Shown here: positions 16,981-26,870 of the stretch, piece by piece
Numbering within the stretch: position 1 is the first letter of the stretch
Layout of the letters: every line of letters begins with the position of its first letter
Origin: Luteibacter rhizovicinus DSM 16549
Lineage (GTDB): Bacteria > Pseudomonadota > Gammaproteobacteria > Xanthomonadales > Rhodanobacteraceae
Direction of reading: 5' to 3'
DNA length: 64,000 nt
Assembly: GCF_001887595.1 (NCBI RefSeq)
Contig: NZ_CP017480.1
Span: 1,674,001-1,738,000 of the forward strand
The notes under the pieces: generated by a model
Seen by the model: only the letters and a program-made list of their open reading frames with translations
Told to the model about the DNA's origin: nothing
The model's database searches: none
Program-made: the position numbers and the translations under genes

Positions 16981-18698
16981 CCGCGAACGACTTCTTCCAG
17001 GTCGGCCTGTACCTGGCCGTCCTTCTCGTCCTGGTGAAACCCGTCGGCCACTACATGGCCCAGGTGTTCGCCGAGACGCCCAACCGCGTCAACCGCTTCG
17101 GTGCACGCGCCGAGAGCCTGCTCTATCGTCTCTCCGGCATTCGTGCCGACGAGGACATGAGCTGGAAGCGCTACGCCATCGCCATGCTCGCGTTCAATGT
17201 GGCTGGCCTCGCCGTCGTCTACATCCTCCAGCGTACCCAGCAGTGGCTGCCGCTGAACCCGCAGCACTTCGGCGCGATCACGCCGGATTCGGCGATGAAC
17301 ACGGCCGTCAGCTTCGCCTCGAATACGAACTGGCAGGGTTACGGCGGTGAGTCGACGATGAGCTACTTCACCCAGGCGATCGGCCTGGCGGTGCAGAACT
17401 TCCTCTCGGCGGCGACCGGCATCGCCGTGCTGATCGCGGTGATTCGCGGCTTCAGCCGCCGCGGTGCCGCGGCCGTCGGCAACTTCTGGGTCGACATGAC
17501 CCGCGCCACCCTCTACGTGCTTATCCCCTTCTCCCTGGTGATCGCCCTGCTGCTGGTTTCGCAGGGTGTGGTGCAGAACGTGTCGGCCTACGTGGACGTC
17601 GCGACGTTGCAGCACGGCCAGCAGACCTTGCCGATGGGCCCGGCGGCCTCGCAGATCGCGATCAAGATGCTCGGCACCAATGGCGGTGGTTTCTTCAACG
17701 CCAACTCCGCGCATCCGTTCGAGAATCCGACGCCGTTCTCCAACTTCGTCGAGATGCTGGCGATCTTTCTTGTTCCGGCGTCACTTTGCTACACCTTCGG
17801 CAGCATGGTCGGCGACCGCCGCCAGGGCTGGGCATTGCTCGCCACCATGCTGCTTATTTTCGTGCCGCTGACGCTGGGACTCGTGGCCGCCGAACAGGCC
17901 GGCAATCCGGCGCTGCACGGGCTGGCCATCGATGCGCAGGCCTCGGCCACGCAGGCCGGCGGCAACATGGAAGGCAAGGAAACGCGCTTCGGCATCGCCG
18001 CCTCGGGCCTGTTTGCCGCGATCACCACGGCAGCCTCGTGCGGTGCGGTGAATGCGGCCCATGACTCGCTCACGCCGCTGGGTGGCCTGGTGCCGATGTG
18101 GTTGATGCAGCTGGGTGAAGTGATCTTCGGCGGTGTCGGTTCGGGTCTCTACGGCATGCTCGCCTTCGCCGTGGTCGCGGTGTTCATCGCCGGACTGATG
18201 GTCGGTCGCACGCCGGAGTACCTGGGCAAGAAGATCGAAGCGCACGAAATGAAGATGGCGAGCCTCGCCGTGCTGATTCCCTGCGCCCTGGTGGTGATCT
18301 GCACAGCTATCGCGGTGATGACACCGGCCGGTATCGCAGGCGTATCCAATCCGGGCGCGCACGGCTTCAGCGAGATCCTCTACGCCGTGAGCTCGGCCTC
18401 GAACAACAACGGCAGCGCCTTCGGTGGTCTCTCCGCCAATACGCCCTTCTGGAACGTCCTGCTGGCCATCTGCATGTTCCTGGCCCGCTTCCCGCTGGCG
18501 ATCGCCATGCTCGCCATGGCCGGCTCGCTGGCTGCCAAGGGACACGTGCCCGAGACCGCCGGCACCCTGCCGACGCATACACCGCTCTTCGTCACCCTGC
18601 TTGCCTGCGTCGTCATCGTCGTCGGCGCACTGACCTTCCTCCCGGCACTCGCCCTCGGGCCGATCGCCGAACAACTGATGTCCGCCACGGGCCACTGA
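16977..18698 (+). CDS. kdpA: Potassium-transporting ATPase subunit A
   Basis: A 573-residue channel-like subunit that binds and conducts K+ in the high-affinity KdpFABC pump. The start at 16977 gives 'MTANDFFQVGLYL' and overlaps kdpF by four bases; an in-frame GTG nine bases upstream is less likely. The conserved selectivity-filter region 'TNGGGFFNANSAHPFENP' lies near residue 233, and several pore repeats with 'GxG' loops are present. About ten membrane helices are expected. It is followed three bases later by kdpB. Confidence 0.97.
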   Translation: MTANDFFQVGLYLAVLLVLVKPVGHYMAQVFAETPNRVNRFGARAESLLYRLSGIRADEDMSWKRYAIAMLAFNVAGLAVVYILQRTQQWLPLNPQHFGAITPDSAMNTAVSFASNTNWQGYGGESTMSYFTQAIGLAVQNFLSAATGIAVLIAVIRGFSRRGAAAVGNFWVDMTRATLYVLIPFSLVIALLLVSQGVVQNVSAYVDVATLQHGQQTLPMGPAASQIAIKMLGTNGGGFFNANSAHPFENPTPFSNFVEMLAIFLVPASLCYTFGSMVGDRRQGWALLATMLLIFVPLTLGLVAAEQAGNPALHGLAIDAQASATQAGGNMEGKETRFGIAASGLFAAITTAASCGAVNAAHDSLTPLGGLVPMWLMQLGEVIFGGVGSGLYGMLAFAVVAVFIAGLMVGRTPEYLGKKIEAHEMKMASLAVLIPCALVVICTAIAVMTPAGIAGVSNPGAHGFSEILYAVSSASNNNGSAFGGLSANTPFWNVLLAICMFLARFPLAIAMLAMAGSLAAKGHVPETAGTLPTHTPLFVTLLACVVIVVGALTFLPALALGPIAEQLMSATGH

Positions 18699-18701
18699 TC
18701 C

Positions 18702-20780
18702 ATGACTTCCCAAGCCCATACCCCGCGCGGTTTCGATCGCGCGCTGGTGACTCGCGCCCTCGTCGACGCGTTCCGCAAGCTCTCGCCGCGCCTGCAGTTC
18801 CGCAATCCGGTGATGTTCGTGGTCTTCGTGTGCAGCGTGGCGACCACGCTGCTCTGGGTGCAGGCCCTCACCGGCCACGCCGAAGCACCGACCGCGTTCA
18901 TCTTCTGGGTCAGCCTCTGGCTGTGGTTCACCCTGCTGTTCGCCAACTTCGCCGAAGCACTGGCGGAGGGGCGCGGCAAGGCCCAGGCCGATGCGCTGCG
19001 CGGTTCCCGTCGTGACGTGATGGCGAAGAAGCTCGCCTCGGCCGATCGCCACGCACCCATCGTGTTCACGCCGTCCAGCGAGCTTCGCCTGGGCCACCAT
19101 GTGCTCGTCGAAGCCGGCGAGATCGTCCCGGGCGACGGCGAGATCGTGGTGGGCGCCGCCAGCGTGGACGAGAGTGCCATCACCGGCGAATCCGCGCCGG
19201 TGATCCGTGAATCCGGCGGCGACCGCAGCGCGGTCACCGGTGGCACCCGCGTGCTCTCAGACTGGATCGTGGTGCGTATCAGCAGCAACCCGGGCGAGAG
19301 CTTCCTCGATCGCATGATCTCGATGGTCGAAGGCGCCTCACGGCGCAAGACGCCGAACGAGATCGCGCTGACGATCCTGCTGGCCAAGTTCACCCTGATC
19401 TTCCTGCTGGCCTGCGCGACCCTGCTGCCCTACTCGATCTACAGCGTGCAAGCGGCGGGTGCGGGTGAGCCGATCAGCCTGACCGTGCTCATCGCCCTGC
19501 TAGTCTGCCTGATCCCGACCACGATCGGCGCCTTGCTCTCGGCTATCGGCATCGCCGGCATGGATCGCATGATCCGCGCCAACGTGATCGCCACCTCCGG
19601 CCGTGCGGTCGAAGCCGCCGGCGACGTGGACGTGCTCCTGCTCGACAAGACCGGCACGATCACGCTGGGCAACCGCCAGGCCGTGGCCTTCTATCCGGCC
19701 CCGGGCATCGAGGAACGCGAACTGGCCGAAGCCGCCGAGCTGGCTTCGCGCGCCGACGAAACGCCGGAGGGTCGCAGTATCGTCACCCTGGCGGCGAAGT
19801 ACGTCAGCGTCAGCCTGGCTGAGCGCCGCCACGACGATCGTCGCGCCGAGTTCGTGCCGTTCACCGCGCAGACCCGCATGAGCGGCGTGGATGTCGGCAC
19901 CCGCCACATCCGCAAGGGCGCGATGGATGCCGTCGAGCGCTACCTCGACGGGCAGGACAGCCACCTGCCGCCCCTGGTCCGTCGCATGGCCGAAGATGTC
20001 GCCCGTCGTGGTGCCACGCCGCTGATCGTGGTCGACGGCTCGCTGACCCTGGGCGTGGTCGAGCTCAAGGACATCGTCAAGGACGGGATCAAGGAGCGCT
20101 TCGCCGAGATGCGCAAGATGGGCATCCGCACCATCATGATCACCGGCGACAACCCGCTCACCGCGGCGGCGATCGCCGCCGAGGCCGGTGTCGACGACTT
20201 CCTCGCCGAGGCCACGCCGGAAGCCAAGCTCAAGCTCATCCGCGACATGCAGGCCGAGAACCGCCTGGTCGCGATGTGCGGCGACGGCACCAACGACGCG
20301 CCTGCGCTGGCCCAGGCCGACGTCGCCGTGGCGATGAACAGTGGCACGCAGGCGGCGAAAGAAGCCGGCAACATGGTCGACCTGGATTCCAACCCGACCA
20401 AGCTGATCGAGGTCGTCGGCATCGGCAAACAGATGCTGATCACCCGCGGCGCGCTCACTACGTTCTCCATCGCCAACGACATCGCCAAGTACTTCGCGAT
20501 CATCCCGGCGGCGTTCGCCACGACGTATCCGGCGCTCAACGCGCTCAACGTGATGCACCTGGCCACGCCGCGCAGCGCGATCCTGTCGGCGGTGATCTTC
20601 AACGCGCTGATCATCATCTGCCTCATTCCGCTCGCGCTGAAGGGCGTGGCTTATCGCGCGCTTGGTGCCGGCGCGCTGCTGCGACGCAACCTGCTCGTCT
20701 ACGGGCTCGGCGGCATCGTCGTGCCCTTCATCGGCATCAAGTTGATCGACATGTTGCTGGTCCTCTTCGGACTGGCCTGA
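18702..20780 (+). CDS. kdpB: Potassium-transporting ATPase subunit B (P-type ATPase)
   Basis: A 692-residue P-type ATPase that powers KdpFABC. The phosphorylated Asp315 is in '[12 protein letters not shown]'; '[10 protein letters not shown]' is the dephosphorylation loop, and '[12 protein letters not shown]' and '[17 protein letters not shown]' are the hinge motifs. Length and domain order are normal for the family. It lies three bases after kdpA. The next gene is not kdpC as in E. coli but a 68-residue unknown ORF and then a porin. Confidence 0.97.
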   Translation: MTSQAHTPRGFDRALVTRALVDAFRKLSPRLQFRNPVMFVVFVCSVATTLLWVQALTGHAEAPTAFIFWVSLWLWFTLLFANFAEALAEGRGKAQADALRGSRRDVMAKKLASADRHAPIVFTPSSELRLGHHVLVEAGEIVPGDGEIVVGAASVDESAITGESAPVIRESGGDRSAVTGGTRVLSDWIVVRISSNPGESFLDRMISMVEGASRRKTPNEIALTILLAKFTLIFLLACATLLPYSIYSVQAAGAGEPISLTVLIALLVCLIPTTIGALLSAIGIAGMDRMIRANVIATSGRAVEAAGDVDVLLLDKTGTITLGNRQAVAFYPAPGIEERELAEAAELASRADETPEGRSIVTLAAKYVSVSLAERRHDDRRAEFVPFTAQTRMSGVDVGTRHIRKGAMDAVERYLDGQDSHLPPLVRRMAEDVARRGATPLIVVDGSLTLGVVELKDIVKDGIKERFAEMRKMGIRTIMITGDNPLTAAAIAAEAGVDDFLAEATPEAKLKLIRDMQAENRLVAMCGDGTNDAPALAQADVAVAMNSGTQAAKEAGNMVDLDSNPTKLIEVVGIGKQMLITRGALTTFSIANDIAKYFAIIPAAFATTYPALNALNVMHLATPRSAILSAVIFNALIIICLIPLALKGVAYRALGAGALLRRNLLVYGLGGIVVPFIGIKLIDMLLVLFGLA

Positions 20781-20793
20781 CCGAGGTCGCCCC

Positions 20794-21000
20794 ATGCATT
20801 CCGTGAAGCTCACCGTTTTCATCGAAGACCACGCCGACCTGGACATGGAAGTCCGCGTCGTCGCCGCGGATCACGACGTCGCCGTTGCGGGCGCGCCGGT
20901 CGCACAGGTCGCTCCGGTCGCTGTCATCAAGCCGCGCATCGTTCCGGTGCCACCGCCCAACGACGACGAGTACACGCTCGGCGGTTACGCCGGTATCTGA
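20794..21000 (+). CDS. Small unknown protein inside the kdp operon
   Basis: A 68-residue ORF 13 bp after kdpB. It has no signal peptide or membrane helix. The first part is acidic and beta-like ('VKLTVFIEDHADLDMEVRVV'); the second is rich in Ala, Val and Pro and ends 'DEYTLGGYAGI'. I do not recognise a family. The close spacing and a GAGG ribosome-binding site nearby support translation; a real function in potassium uptake is only inferred from position. Confidence 0.5.
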   Translation: MHSVKLTVFIEDHADLDMEVRVVAADHDVAVAGAPVAQVAPVAVIKPRIVPVPPPNDDEYTLGGYAGI

Positions 21001-21076
21001 AACACCCGGTTCTGAAACATTCGAATCATTCCATCCCACCGATAAAGGGGTCCCGAAAGGGATCGGTAAAAACGCC

Positions 21077-22495
21077 ATGCGTACCACTCGTTATGCTCTC
21101 CTCGCCGCTATCTGCGCACTCGCGCCTGTCACCAAGGCCATGGCCTCGGGCAGTGACGATTGCTCCAAGGGTTTTGCTTCCCGTTTCGCCGCGGCCTACC
21201 GCGAAGACGCCCAGCCTGCCGATCCGAACGCTGAGGCGCCGGCACGCCGCGGCATGGCCTCGCCGTTCTCGTCACCGCCGTTCCCCTCGGCGGAATGGCA
21301 GCTAGGCGGTGTCGCTTACCCGATCGGTGTGCCGAACCTGAACTCGCAGTACCCGCTCGAAAAGGCACTCGCCTGCAACAGCGTGGGTAAGTGGATGAAG
21401 GACAACCGCATCGAGGTCTACGGCTGGTTGAATGCCTCGGCGAACATCAGCACCTCGTCGCGCACGAACTATCCCGTGTCGTACGCCGTGCGCCCCAATC
21501 GCGTCGAGTTCAACCAGGCGCTGTTCCGCATCGAGCGCCTCGCCGACACCGTGCAGACCGATCACGTGGACTGGGGCTTCCACCTCGACAACCTCTACGG
21601 ATACGACTACCACTTCACCACGGCGAAGGGTGTCTTCAGTAACCAGCTGCTCAACAATCCCAAGCCGAACGAGCCGCTCAACGGCAAGATCTACGGCTAC
21701 GACCCGATGCTGTTCTACGGCGATATCTACCTGCCGCACGTGGCCGAGGGCATGGATATCCGTATCGGTCGCTGGCTGTCGTTGCCCGACATCGAAGCGC
21801 AGTTCTCGCCGAACAACTACCTGGTCACCCACTCGATCCTCTACACCGTGGATCCGTACACACAGATGGGCGTGATGACGACGACGCGCCTCAACCAGCA
21901 GTGGACGGTGCAGGTAGGTATCAATGGCGGCAACGACACCGCCGTGTGGAACCATTCGGCGCGCCCGACCTTGCAGGCCTGCGTGCGCTACGTGTCGTCC
22001 GATAACAACGACATGCTCTATCCCTGCGTGAACAGCTTCAACAATTCCGATTACAACTACAACAACGTGCAGATGTACGTCACCACCTGGGGCCATCGCT
22101 TCAGTGACAACGTGCACATGCTCACCGAGGCTTACTACATGTACGGCCGCAATATCCCAGGCTATGGCGAGGATTTCGACCCGAAGGTTGCCGGCTCGTC
22201 GCCGTACCCGGGCAAGGCGGGTGAGTACGGCATCGTGAACTACTTCAACGTCGAGCTCGATCCCAAGAACATGATCTCATTCCGTAACGAGTTCTATAAC
22301 GACCAGAAGGGCCAGCGCACCGGCTATCCGACGAAGTACACGAGCCACACGCTCGGCATGACGCATTGGGTGACCCAGGATCTCGAGATCCGCCCTGAAA
22401 TCCGTTACGACCGGTCATACGACGTCAATGCCTACGACGGCGGCCGCAAGGATTACCAGGCCACCGCCATCGTCGACGCGATCTTGCACTACTGA
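21077..22495 (+). CDS. Outer-membrane beta-barrel porin inside the kdp operon (BBP2-like)
   Basis: A 472-residue exported protein. The start at 21077 gives a clean signal peptide (residues 1-24, 'ALLAAICALAPVTKAMA'). The rest is rich in aromatic residues and beta strands, with 'VYGWLNASANISTSS', 'DNLYGYDYHFTTAKG' and many Tyr/Trp/Asn turns, and ends in 'AIVDAILHY' with a terminal aromatic residue. This fits the OmpL-like beta-barrel porin-2 group. It lies between kdpB and kdpC and probably gives K+ a path across the outer membrane; that role is inference. The frame is open further upstream to 20885, but that would overlap the small ORF. Confidence 0.8.
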   Translation: MRTTRYALLAAICALAPVTKAMASGSDDCSKGFASRFAAAYREDAQPADPNAEAPARRGMASPFSSPPFPSAEWQLGGVAYPIGVPNLNSQYPLEKALACNSVGKWMKDNRIEVYGWLNASANISTSSRTNYPVSYAVRPNRVEFNQALFRIERLADTVQTDHVDWGFHLDNLYGYDYHFTTAKGVFSNQLLNNPKPNEPLNGKIYGYDPMLFYGDIYLPHVAEGMDIRIGRWLSLPDIEAQFSPNNYLVTHSILYTVDPYTQMGVMTTTRLNQQWTVQVGINGGNDTAVWNHSARPTLQACVRYVSSDNNDMLYPCVNSFNNSDYNYNNVQMYVTTWGHRFSDNVHMLTEAYYMYGRNIPGYGEDFDPKVAGSSPYPGKAGEYGIVNYFNVELDPKNMISFRNEFYNDQKGQRTGYPTKYTSHTLGMTHWVTQDLEIRPEIRYDRSYDVNAYDGGRKDYQATAIVDAILHY

Positions 22496-22504
22496 GGAAC
22501 ACCC

Positions 22505-23079
22505 ATGACCACCTTGCTGCGTAATGCCATCGTCCTGCTCCTGCTCATGACCGCGGTCACCGGCGTGGCCTACCCGGCGGTGGTCGGTGGGCTCTCGGCC
22601 CTGCTGTTCCCCATCAGGCGGCGGGAAGCCTGGTCGAACGTGACGGCAAGCCGGTCGGCTCCGCGCTGATCGGCCAGTCGTTCACGGCGCCCGGTTACTT
22701 CTGGAGCCGCCCGTCGGCGACGACGCCCACGCCGAACAACGGGGCAGCGTCCACGCCTTCGAATCTCGGACCGACCAATCCGGCGCTGGCCAAGGCGGCG
22801 AGCGATCGCATCGTCGCCTTGCGTGACGCCGATCCGGGCAACACGGCGGCCGTACCGGTGGACCTGGTGACGGCCTCGGGCAGCGGCCTGGATCCGGAGA
22901 TCAGCCCGGCGGCGGCTGAGTACCAACTGGCCCGAGTGGCGCGGGCGCGTCGCCTCGACCCGGCCAAGCTTCGGGCGCTGGTGGCAGCGAATACCGACGG
23001 GCGTCAGTTGGGTGTGCTGGGGGAGCCGCGGGTGAATGTGTTGAAGCTCAACCTTGCCGTCGATGAGGCGGCGCGGTAA
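22505..23079 (+). pseudogene. kdpC: kdpC interrupted by a one-base frameshift
   Basis: KdpC is the small periplasmic-side subunit required for a working KdpFABC pump. The first 36 codons read '[20 protein letters not shown]' and on to '..SALLFP' normally. At the CCCC run 22609-22612 the frame breaks and a stop follows about 20 codons later. In the +1 frame from 22612 the family sequence resumes as '[20 protein letters not shown]' and runs intact to 23079 ('NLAVDEAAR'). One extra C would restore a normal protein of about 191 residues. This is either a sequencing or assembly slip at a homopolymer, a programmed shift, or a recent mutation that inactivates the pump. Confidence 0.9.
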
Positions 23080-23101
23080 CCATCGATCGTTGTCGCGGAC
23101 C

Positions 23102-23174
23102 CATCGCCGCTGAAGCGGCTCCCACAAGAGCATCGCCGCTGCTGTTCCTTGTGGGAGCCGATTCATCGGCGATA
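23102..23174. repeat. REP-like pair with an extra partial copy
   Basis: A minus copy (23102-23126), a 10-base partial copy (23131-23140) and a plus copy (23149-23173) fill the gap between kdpC and kdpD. A hairpin here could separate the structural genes from the sensor genes. Confidence 0.85.
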
Positions 23175-23238
23175 ACCAGATCGCCTCACCCCATCCATTA
23201 CCCTTGCACCATGCAGCCCCACCTCCCCGGCCACCCCC

Positions 23239-25899
23239 ATGACTGACGACCGCGATGCCCGAGCCAACGCGCTGCTCAGTACGGCCAGCGACGAAGACGG
23301 CCAGCGGCTGAAGGTCTTCCTCGGCGCCGCACCCGGCGTCGGCAAGACCTACGCGATGCTTTCCGCGGCACGGGATCTCAAACGTCAGGGTATCGACGTC
23401 GTCGTCGGCCTGGTCGAAACCCATGGCCGCTCCGACACGGTCGCCCTGGTCGAGGGCCTGGAAGTGCTGCCGACCCGGCCCGTGCGCTACGCCGGCCGGG
23501 ACTTCCGCGAGTTCGACCTGGAGGCTGCCTTGCTGCGCCGACCGGCCGTGCTGCTGGTCGACGAACTCGCGCATACCAACCTGCCCGGTGGCCGTCACAC
23601 GCGTCGCTGGCAGGACATCGCCGAGCTGCTCGATGCGGGCATCGAGGTGTATACGGCGCTCAACGTGCAGCATCTGGAGAGCCTCAACGACCAGATCCGC
23701 CGGATCACCGGGGTGGCCGTACGCGAGACCGTCCCCGACGCCTTCCTCGACCGTGCGCGTGACATCGTGCTGGTCGACCTGCCGCCCCGCGAACTGATCG
23801 GCCGGCTCAAGCAGGGCAAGGTGTACGTGCCGGAAACCGCCGCGGTCGCGCTCGACAAGTATTTCTCGCCGACCAATCTTGCCGCCCTGCGCGAACTCGC
23901 GGTCGAAACCGTGGCCGCGCACGTCGACAGCGACCTGCGCGAGATCATGCTCGCCCGCGGCGATGCGATGCCGGTACGTCGTCGTTGCATGGCGGCCATC
24001 GATGGCCAGGGCCAGAGCGAGTACCTCGTGCGCATCACGCGACGTATCGCGGAACGACGAGGGTCGCCATGGAGCGTGGTCTTCGTCGATCGCGGTGGCC
24101 TCGATGCCGACCGGCGCGAACGCGTGGATGCCGCCATGCGCCTGGCCCGTCGCCTCGGTGGCGAGGGTGTGATCCTTCGCGGTCACGCCGTGGCCGACGA
24201 ACTGCTTACCTGGGCGGATCGCGAAGGCGTGGGCCAGATCATCGTCGGCCGCACGCGCGAGCGGCCGATCGCGCGGCGCCTGGGCTTCTCGCTCACCCAG
24301 CAGCTGCTGCGTCGCGGCGCCCACCTCGAACTGACCATCGTCGCCACACCGGCCGAGCGCGCACGTGCGCGTCGCCGCCTGCGTTTCAAGGACGGCCACG
24401 GATCGCGCCGCGAGTACGCCTTCGCCACCGGCGCGACCGCCATCGCGATGGCGCTGTCCTTCGTTGCCGACCGTTTCCTGTCGGTGGCCAACCTCTCGTT
24501 GATTTTCCTCACTGCCGTGCTCGTCGTTGCGGTGCGCACGCGCATGGCCGTCGCGGTCTATACGGCGCTGCTATGCTTCTTCGGCTACAACTTCTTCTTC
24601 GCCCCACCGCGTTACACGCTGGCGATCGCCAATGCCGACGACGTGCTGGCGGTGGTGCTGTTCCTTGTCGTCGCCCTGGTCTGCAGCCGGTTGGCGACAC
24701 GGCTGGCCGGACAGGTCACGTCGCTGCGTGCGGCCCAGGTGCGCGCCCGCGCCCTGGTCGCACTGGGCCAGCAACTGGCGACCAGCGCCGACGCAGACAG
24801 CATTCGCAAGGCCGGCGCCTCTGCGCTGGCCCGGGCGCTGTCGATCGAGATCGCGATGCTTGCGCGCGATGCCAACGGTCACTTCAAGGTCATGAATTCG
24901 GTGCCCGATGCGTTCGCCTTGTCCACCCAGGACCTCGCTGCCGCCGAATGGTGCGAAAGCCACGCCGAGCCCGCCGGCCGCTACACCGATACCCTGCACG
25001 CGGCCTCGTGCTGGATGCTGCCACTCGGCGCCGAACACCAGCGCGCGGGCGTCGTCGCCCTGCGTTTTCCGCTCAGCGCGCGTGAGCCCGATGCCGACCG
25101 GCGCAGCCTCGCGCTGGCGATGGTGCAGGACATCGGCCAGGCGCTCGACCGCGCGCGGCTCGCCCACGAACTGGAAGGCGCGCGCGTGCAGGGCGAGACC
25201 GAACGCCTGCGTAGCGCCCTCCTCTCGTCCGTCTCGCACGATCTCCGTTCGCCACTGGCCTCGATGATCGGCTCGGCCGGCACCCTGCTCAGCTACGACG
25301 CGCAGCTGCCCGCGAACGAGCGGCACGAACTGCTCCAGGCGATCCTCGGCGAGGGCCAGCGCCTGGACCGCTACATCCAGAACCTGCTCGACATGACCCG
25401 GCTCGGCCATGGCACCTTGCAGCTCCATCGCGACTGGGTCGACGCCGGCGAGATCGTGGCCGCCGCCGTATCGCGCATGCGCAAGCTCTTTCCCGACGTG
25501 CGGATCGACGTGCACCTGCCGACGGATACCGTGCTCCTGCACGTGCATCCGGCGCTCATCGAGCAGGCCCTGTTCAACATCCTCGAGAACGCCGGCCGCT
25601 TCACGCCGCCCGAGGAACCGATCCGGGTCACGGTCCGCTCCGAAGCAGGCCGGCTGCTCGTCGACGTGGCCGATCGGGGTCCGGGTATCCCGGAAGACGA
25701 GCGGGCGCGGATCTTCGACATGTTCTATTCGGTAACGCGCGGCGATCGCGGTGGCAAAGGCACGGGCCTCGGCCTGGCCATCTGCCGCGGCATGATCGGT
25801 GCGCATGGCGGCAGCGTGGAGGCCTTGCCCCACGTGGGCGGAGGCACGACCATTCGGGTCTCGCTGCCGCTGTCGCCGCCCCCCGAATCCAACGCATGA
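23239..25899 (+). CDS. kdpD: Osmosensitive K+ channel sensor histidine kinase KdpD
   Basis: An 886-residue membrane kinase that senses low potassium or turgor and phosphorylates KdpE. In order: N-terminal KdpD domain with Walker A 'GAAPGVGKTYAML' near residue 32 and Walker B 'LLVDELAHTN' near 113; a Usp-like domain (about 250-370); four membrane helices (DUF4118, about 395-500); a GAF domain; the HisKA domain with His667 in 'SVSHDLRSPLAS'; and an ATPase domain with 'NILENAGRF' and 'GKGTGLGLAICRGM'. Everything looks intact. Its stop overlaps the kdpE start by four bases. Confidence 0.97.
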   Translation: MTDDRDARANALLSTASDEDGQRLKVFLGAAPGVGKTYAMLSAARDLKRQGIDVVVGLVETHGRSDTVALVEGLEVLPTRPVRYAGRDFREFDLEAALLRRPAVLLVDELAHTNLPGGRHTRRWQDIAELLDAGIEVYTALNVQHLESLNDQIRRITGVAVRETVPDAFLDRARDIVLVDLPPRELIGRLKQGKVYVPETAAVALDKYFSPTNLAALRELAVETVAAHVDSDLREIMLARGDAMPVRRRCMAAIDGQGQSEYLVRITRRIAERRGSPWSVVFVDRGGLDADRRERVDAAMRLARRLGGEGVILRGHAVADELLTWADREGVGQIIVGRTRERPIARRLGFSLTQQLLRRGAHLELTIVATPAERARARRRLRFKDGHGSRREYAFATGATAIAMALSFVADRFLSVANLSLIFLTAVLVVAVRTRMAVAVYTALLCFFGYNFFFAPPRYTLAIANADDVLAVVLFLVVALVCSRLATRLAGQVTSLRAAQVRARALVALGQQLATSADADSIRKAGASALARALSIEIAMLARDANGHFKVMNSVPDAFALSTQDLAAAEWCESHAEPAGRYTDTLHAASCWMLPLGAEHQRAGVVALRFPLSAREPDADRRSLALAMVQDIGQALDRARLAHELEGARVQGETERLRSALLSSVSHDLRSPLASMIGSAGTLLSYDAQLPANERHELLQAILGEGQRLDRYIQNLLDMTRLGHGTLQLHRDWVDAGEIVAAAVSRMRKLFPDVRIDVHLPTDTVLLHVHPALIEQALFNILENAGRFTPPEEPIRVTVRSEAGRLLVDVADRGPGIPEDERARIFDMFYSVTRGDRGGKGTGLGLAICRGMIGAHGGSVEALPHVGGGTTIRVSLPLSPPPESNA

Positions 25900-26594
25900 A
25901 CCCCACCGCTCCACGAGTCCTGGTCATCGATGACGAAGCGCAGATCCGCCGCTTCCTCGATATCGGCCTGCGCGCCGAGGGCTACCAGGTGCTGCTCGCC
26001 GCCAACGGAGAGGAAGGCCTTGGGCTCGCCGCGACGCAGTCGCCCGATGTCGTCGTGCTCGACATCGGCCTGCCGGACATGGAAGGCCACGATGTGCTGC
26101 GCGAGATCCGCATGTGGAGTGAAGTGCCCGTGCTGATGCTTTCCGTGCGCGATTCGGAGAGCGAGAAAGTCCGCGCGCTCGATCACGGCGCCAATGATTA
26201 CGTGACCAAGCCCTTCGGCATCCAGGAGCTGATGGCACGTCTGCGTGTGCTGCTGCGCCAGGGCGCCAAGGGCGGTCAGGCCGATGCGCCGGTACGCTAC
26301 GACGACGGTAGCCTCGTCATCGATCTTGCGCGGCGCGAAGTGCTGCTCGACGGCGCGCCGATCGCGCTCACGCGCAAGGAGTTCGCCGTGCTGTCGCTGC
26401 TCGTCCGCCACCCAGGTCGCGTCGTCAGCCAGCAACAGATCCTCCGCGAAGTCTGGGGTGCCACGCACACCCAGGACACGCATTACCTGCGCATCGTCAT
26501 GGGCAAGCTCCGTCTCAAGTTGGGCGACGATCCCTCGACGCCGCGCTGGCTGAAAACCGAACCCGGCGTCGGCTACCGCTTCCCCGCCACCTGA
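25896..26594 (+). CDS. kdpE: KdpE response regulator
   Basis: A 232-residue OmpR-family regulator and activator of the kdp operon. The receiver domain has Asp56 in 'VVLDIGLPD' and Lys in 'YVTKPFG'. The winged-helix C-terminus shows 'LTRKEFAVLSLLVRHPGRVVS' region and ends 'WLKTEPGVGYRF'. Coupled to kdpD by an ATGA overlap. The gene order kdpFAB-(porin)-C-DE suggests that one signalling pair controls the locus. Confidence 0.96.
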   Translation: MNPTAPRVLVIDDEAQIRRFLDIGLRAEGYQVLLAANGEEGLGLAATQSPDVVVLDIGLPDMEGHDVLREIRMWSEVPVLMLSVRDSESEKVRALDHGANDYVTKPFGIQELMARLRVLLRQGAKGGQADAPVRYDDGSLVIDLARREVLLDGAPIALTRKEFAVLSLLVRHPGRVVSQQQILREVWGATHTQDTHYLRIVMGKLRLKLGDDPSTPRWLKTEPGVGYRFPAT

Positions 26595-26614
26595 CCAAAT
26601 TCGACACCCGCCCC

Positions 26615-26712
26615 CTGTAGGAGCCGATTCATCGGCGAACGGGTGCTCGCAGAAACGGCACCTAATCAGGGTGGGAGCCGATTTATCGGCGAAAGGGTGC
26701 TCGCAAAAACGG
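26615..26712 (+). repeat. Tandem duplication of a REP copy with its flank (54-bp period)
   Basis: Two plus-strand REP copies start at about 26616 and 26670. Each is followed by almost the same flank, 'GGGTGCTCGCA' then 'AAACGGCA'. The direct-repeat arrangement differs from the inverted pairs elsewhere and looks like a local duplication. The rest of 26595-26870 shows no gene. Confidence 0.8.
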
Positions 26713-26870
26713 CAGGCCTGAAAGCGCCAGAACACGGGACATCACTCTCGAGCTCGCCCAACTGTGACGCACCCCTCATCCCGCGAAACGCGCCCGCTTT
26801 TTCAGACTATTCTGATTCCTCCGCCACGATGAACCCATGACCTTCCGCCCCTCTCACCAAGGAGCGCGTC

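Noticed and set aside
26643..26840. A 65-codon ORF between kdpE and the secreted protein
   Set aside because: Most of it is a read-through of the duplicated REP unit, and it has no ribosome-binding site.
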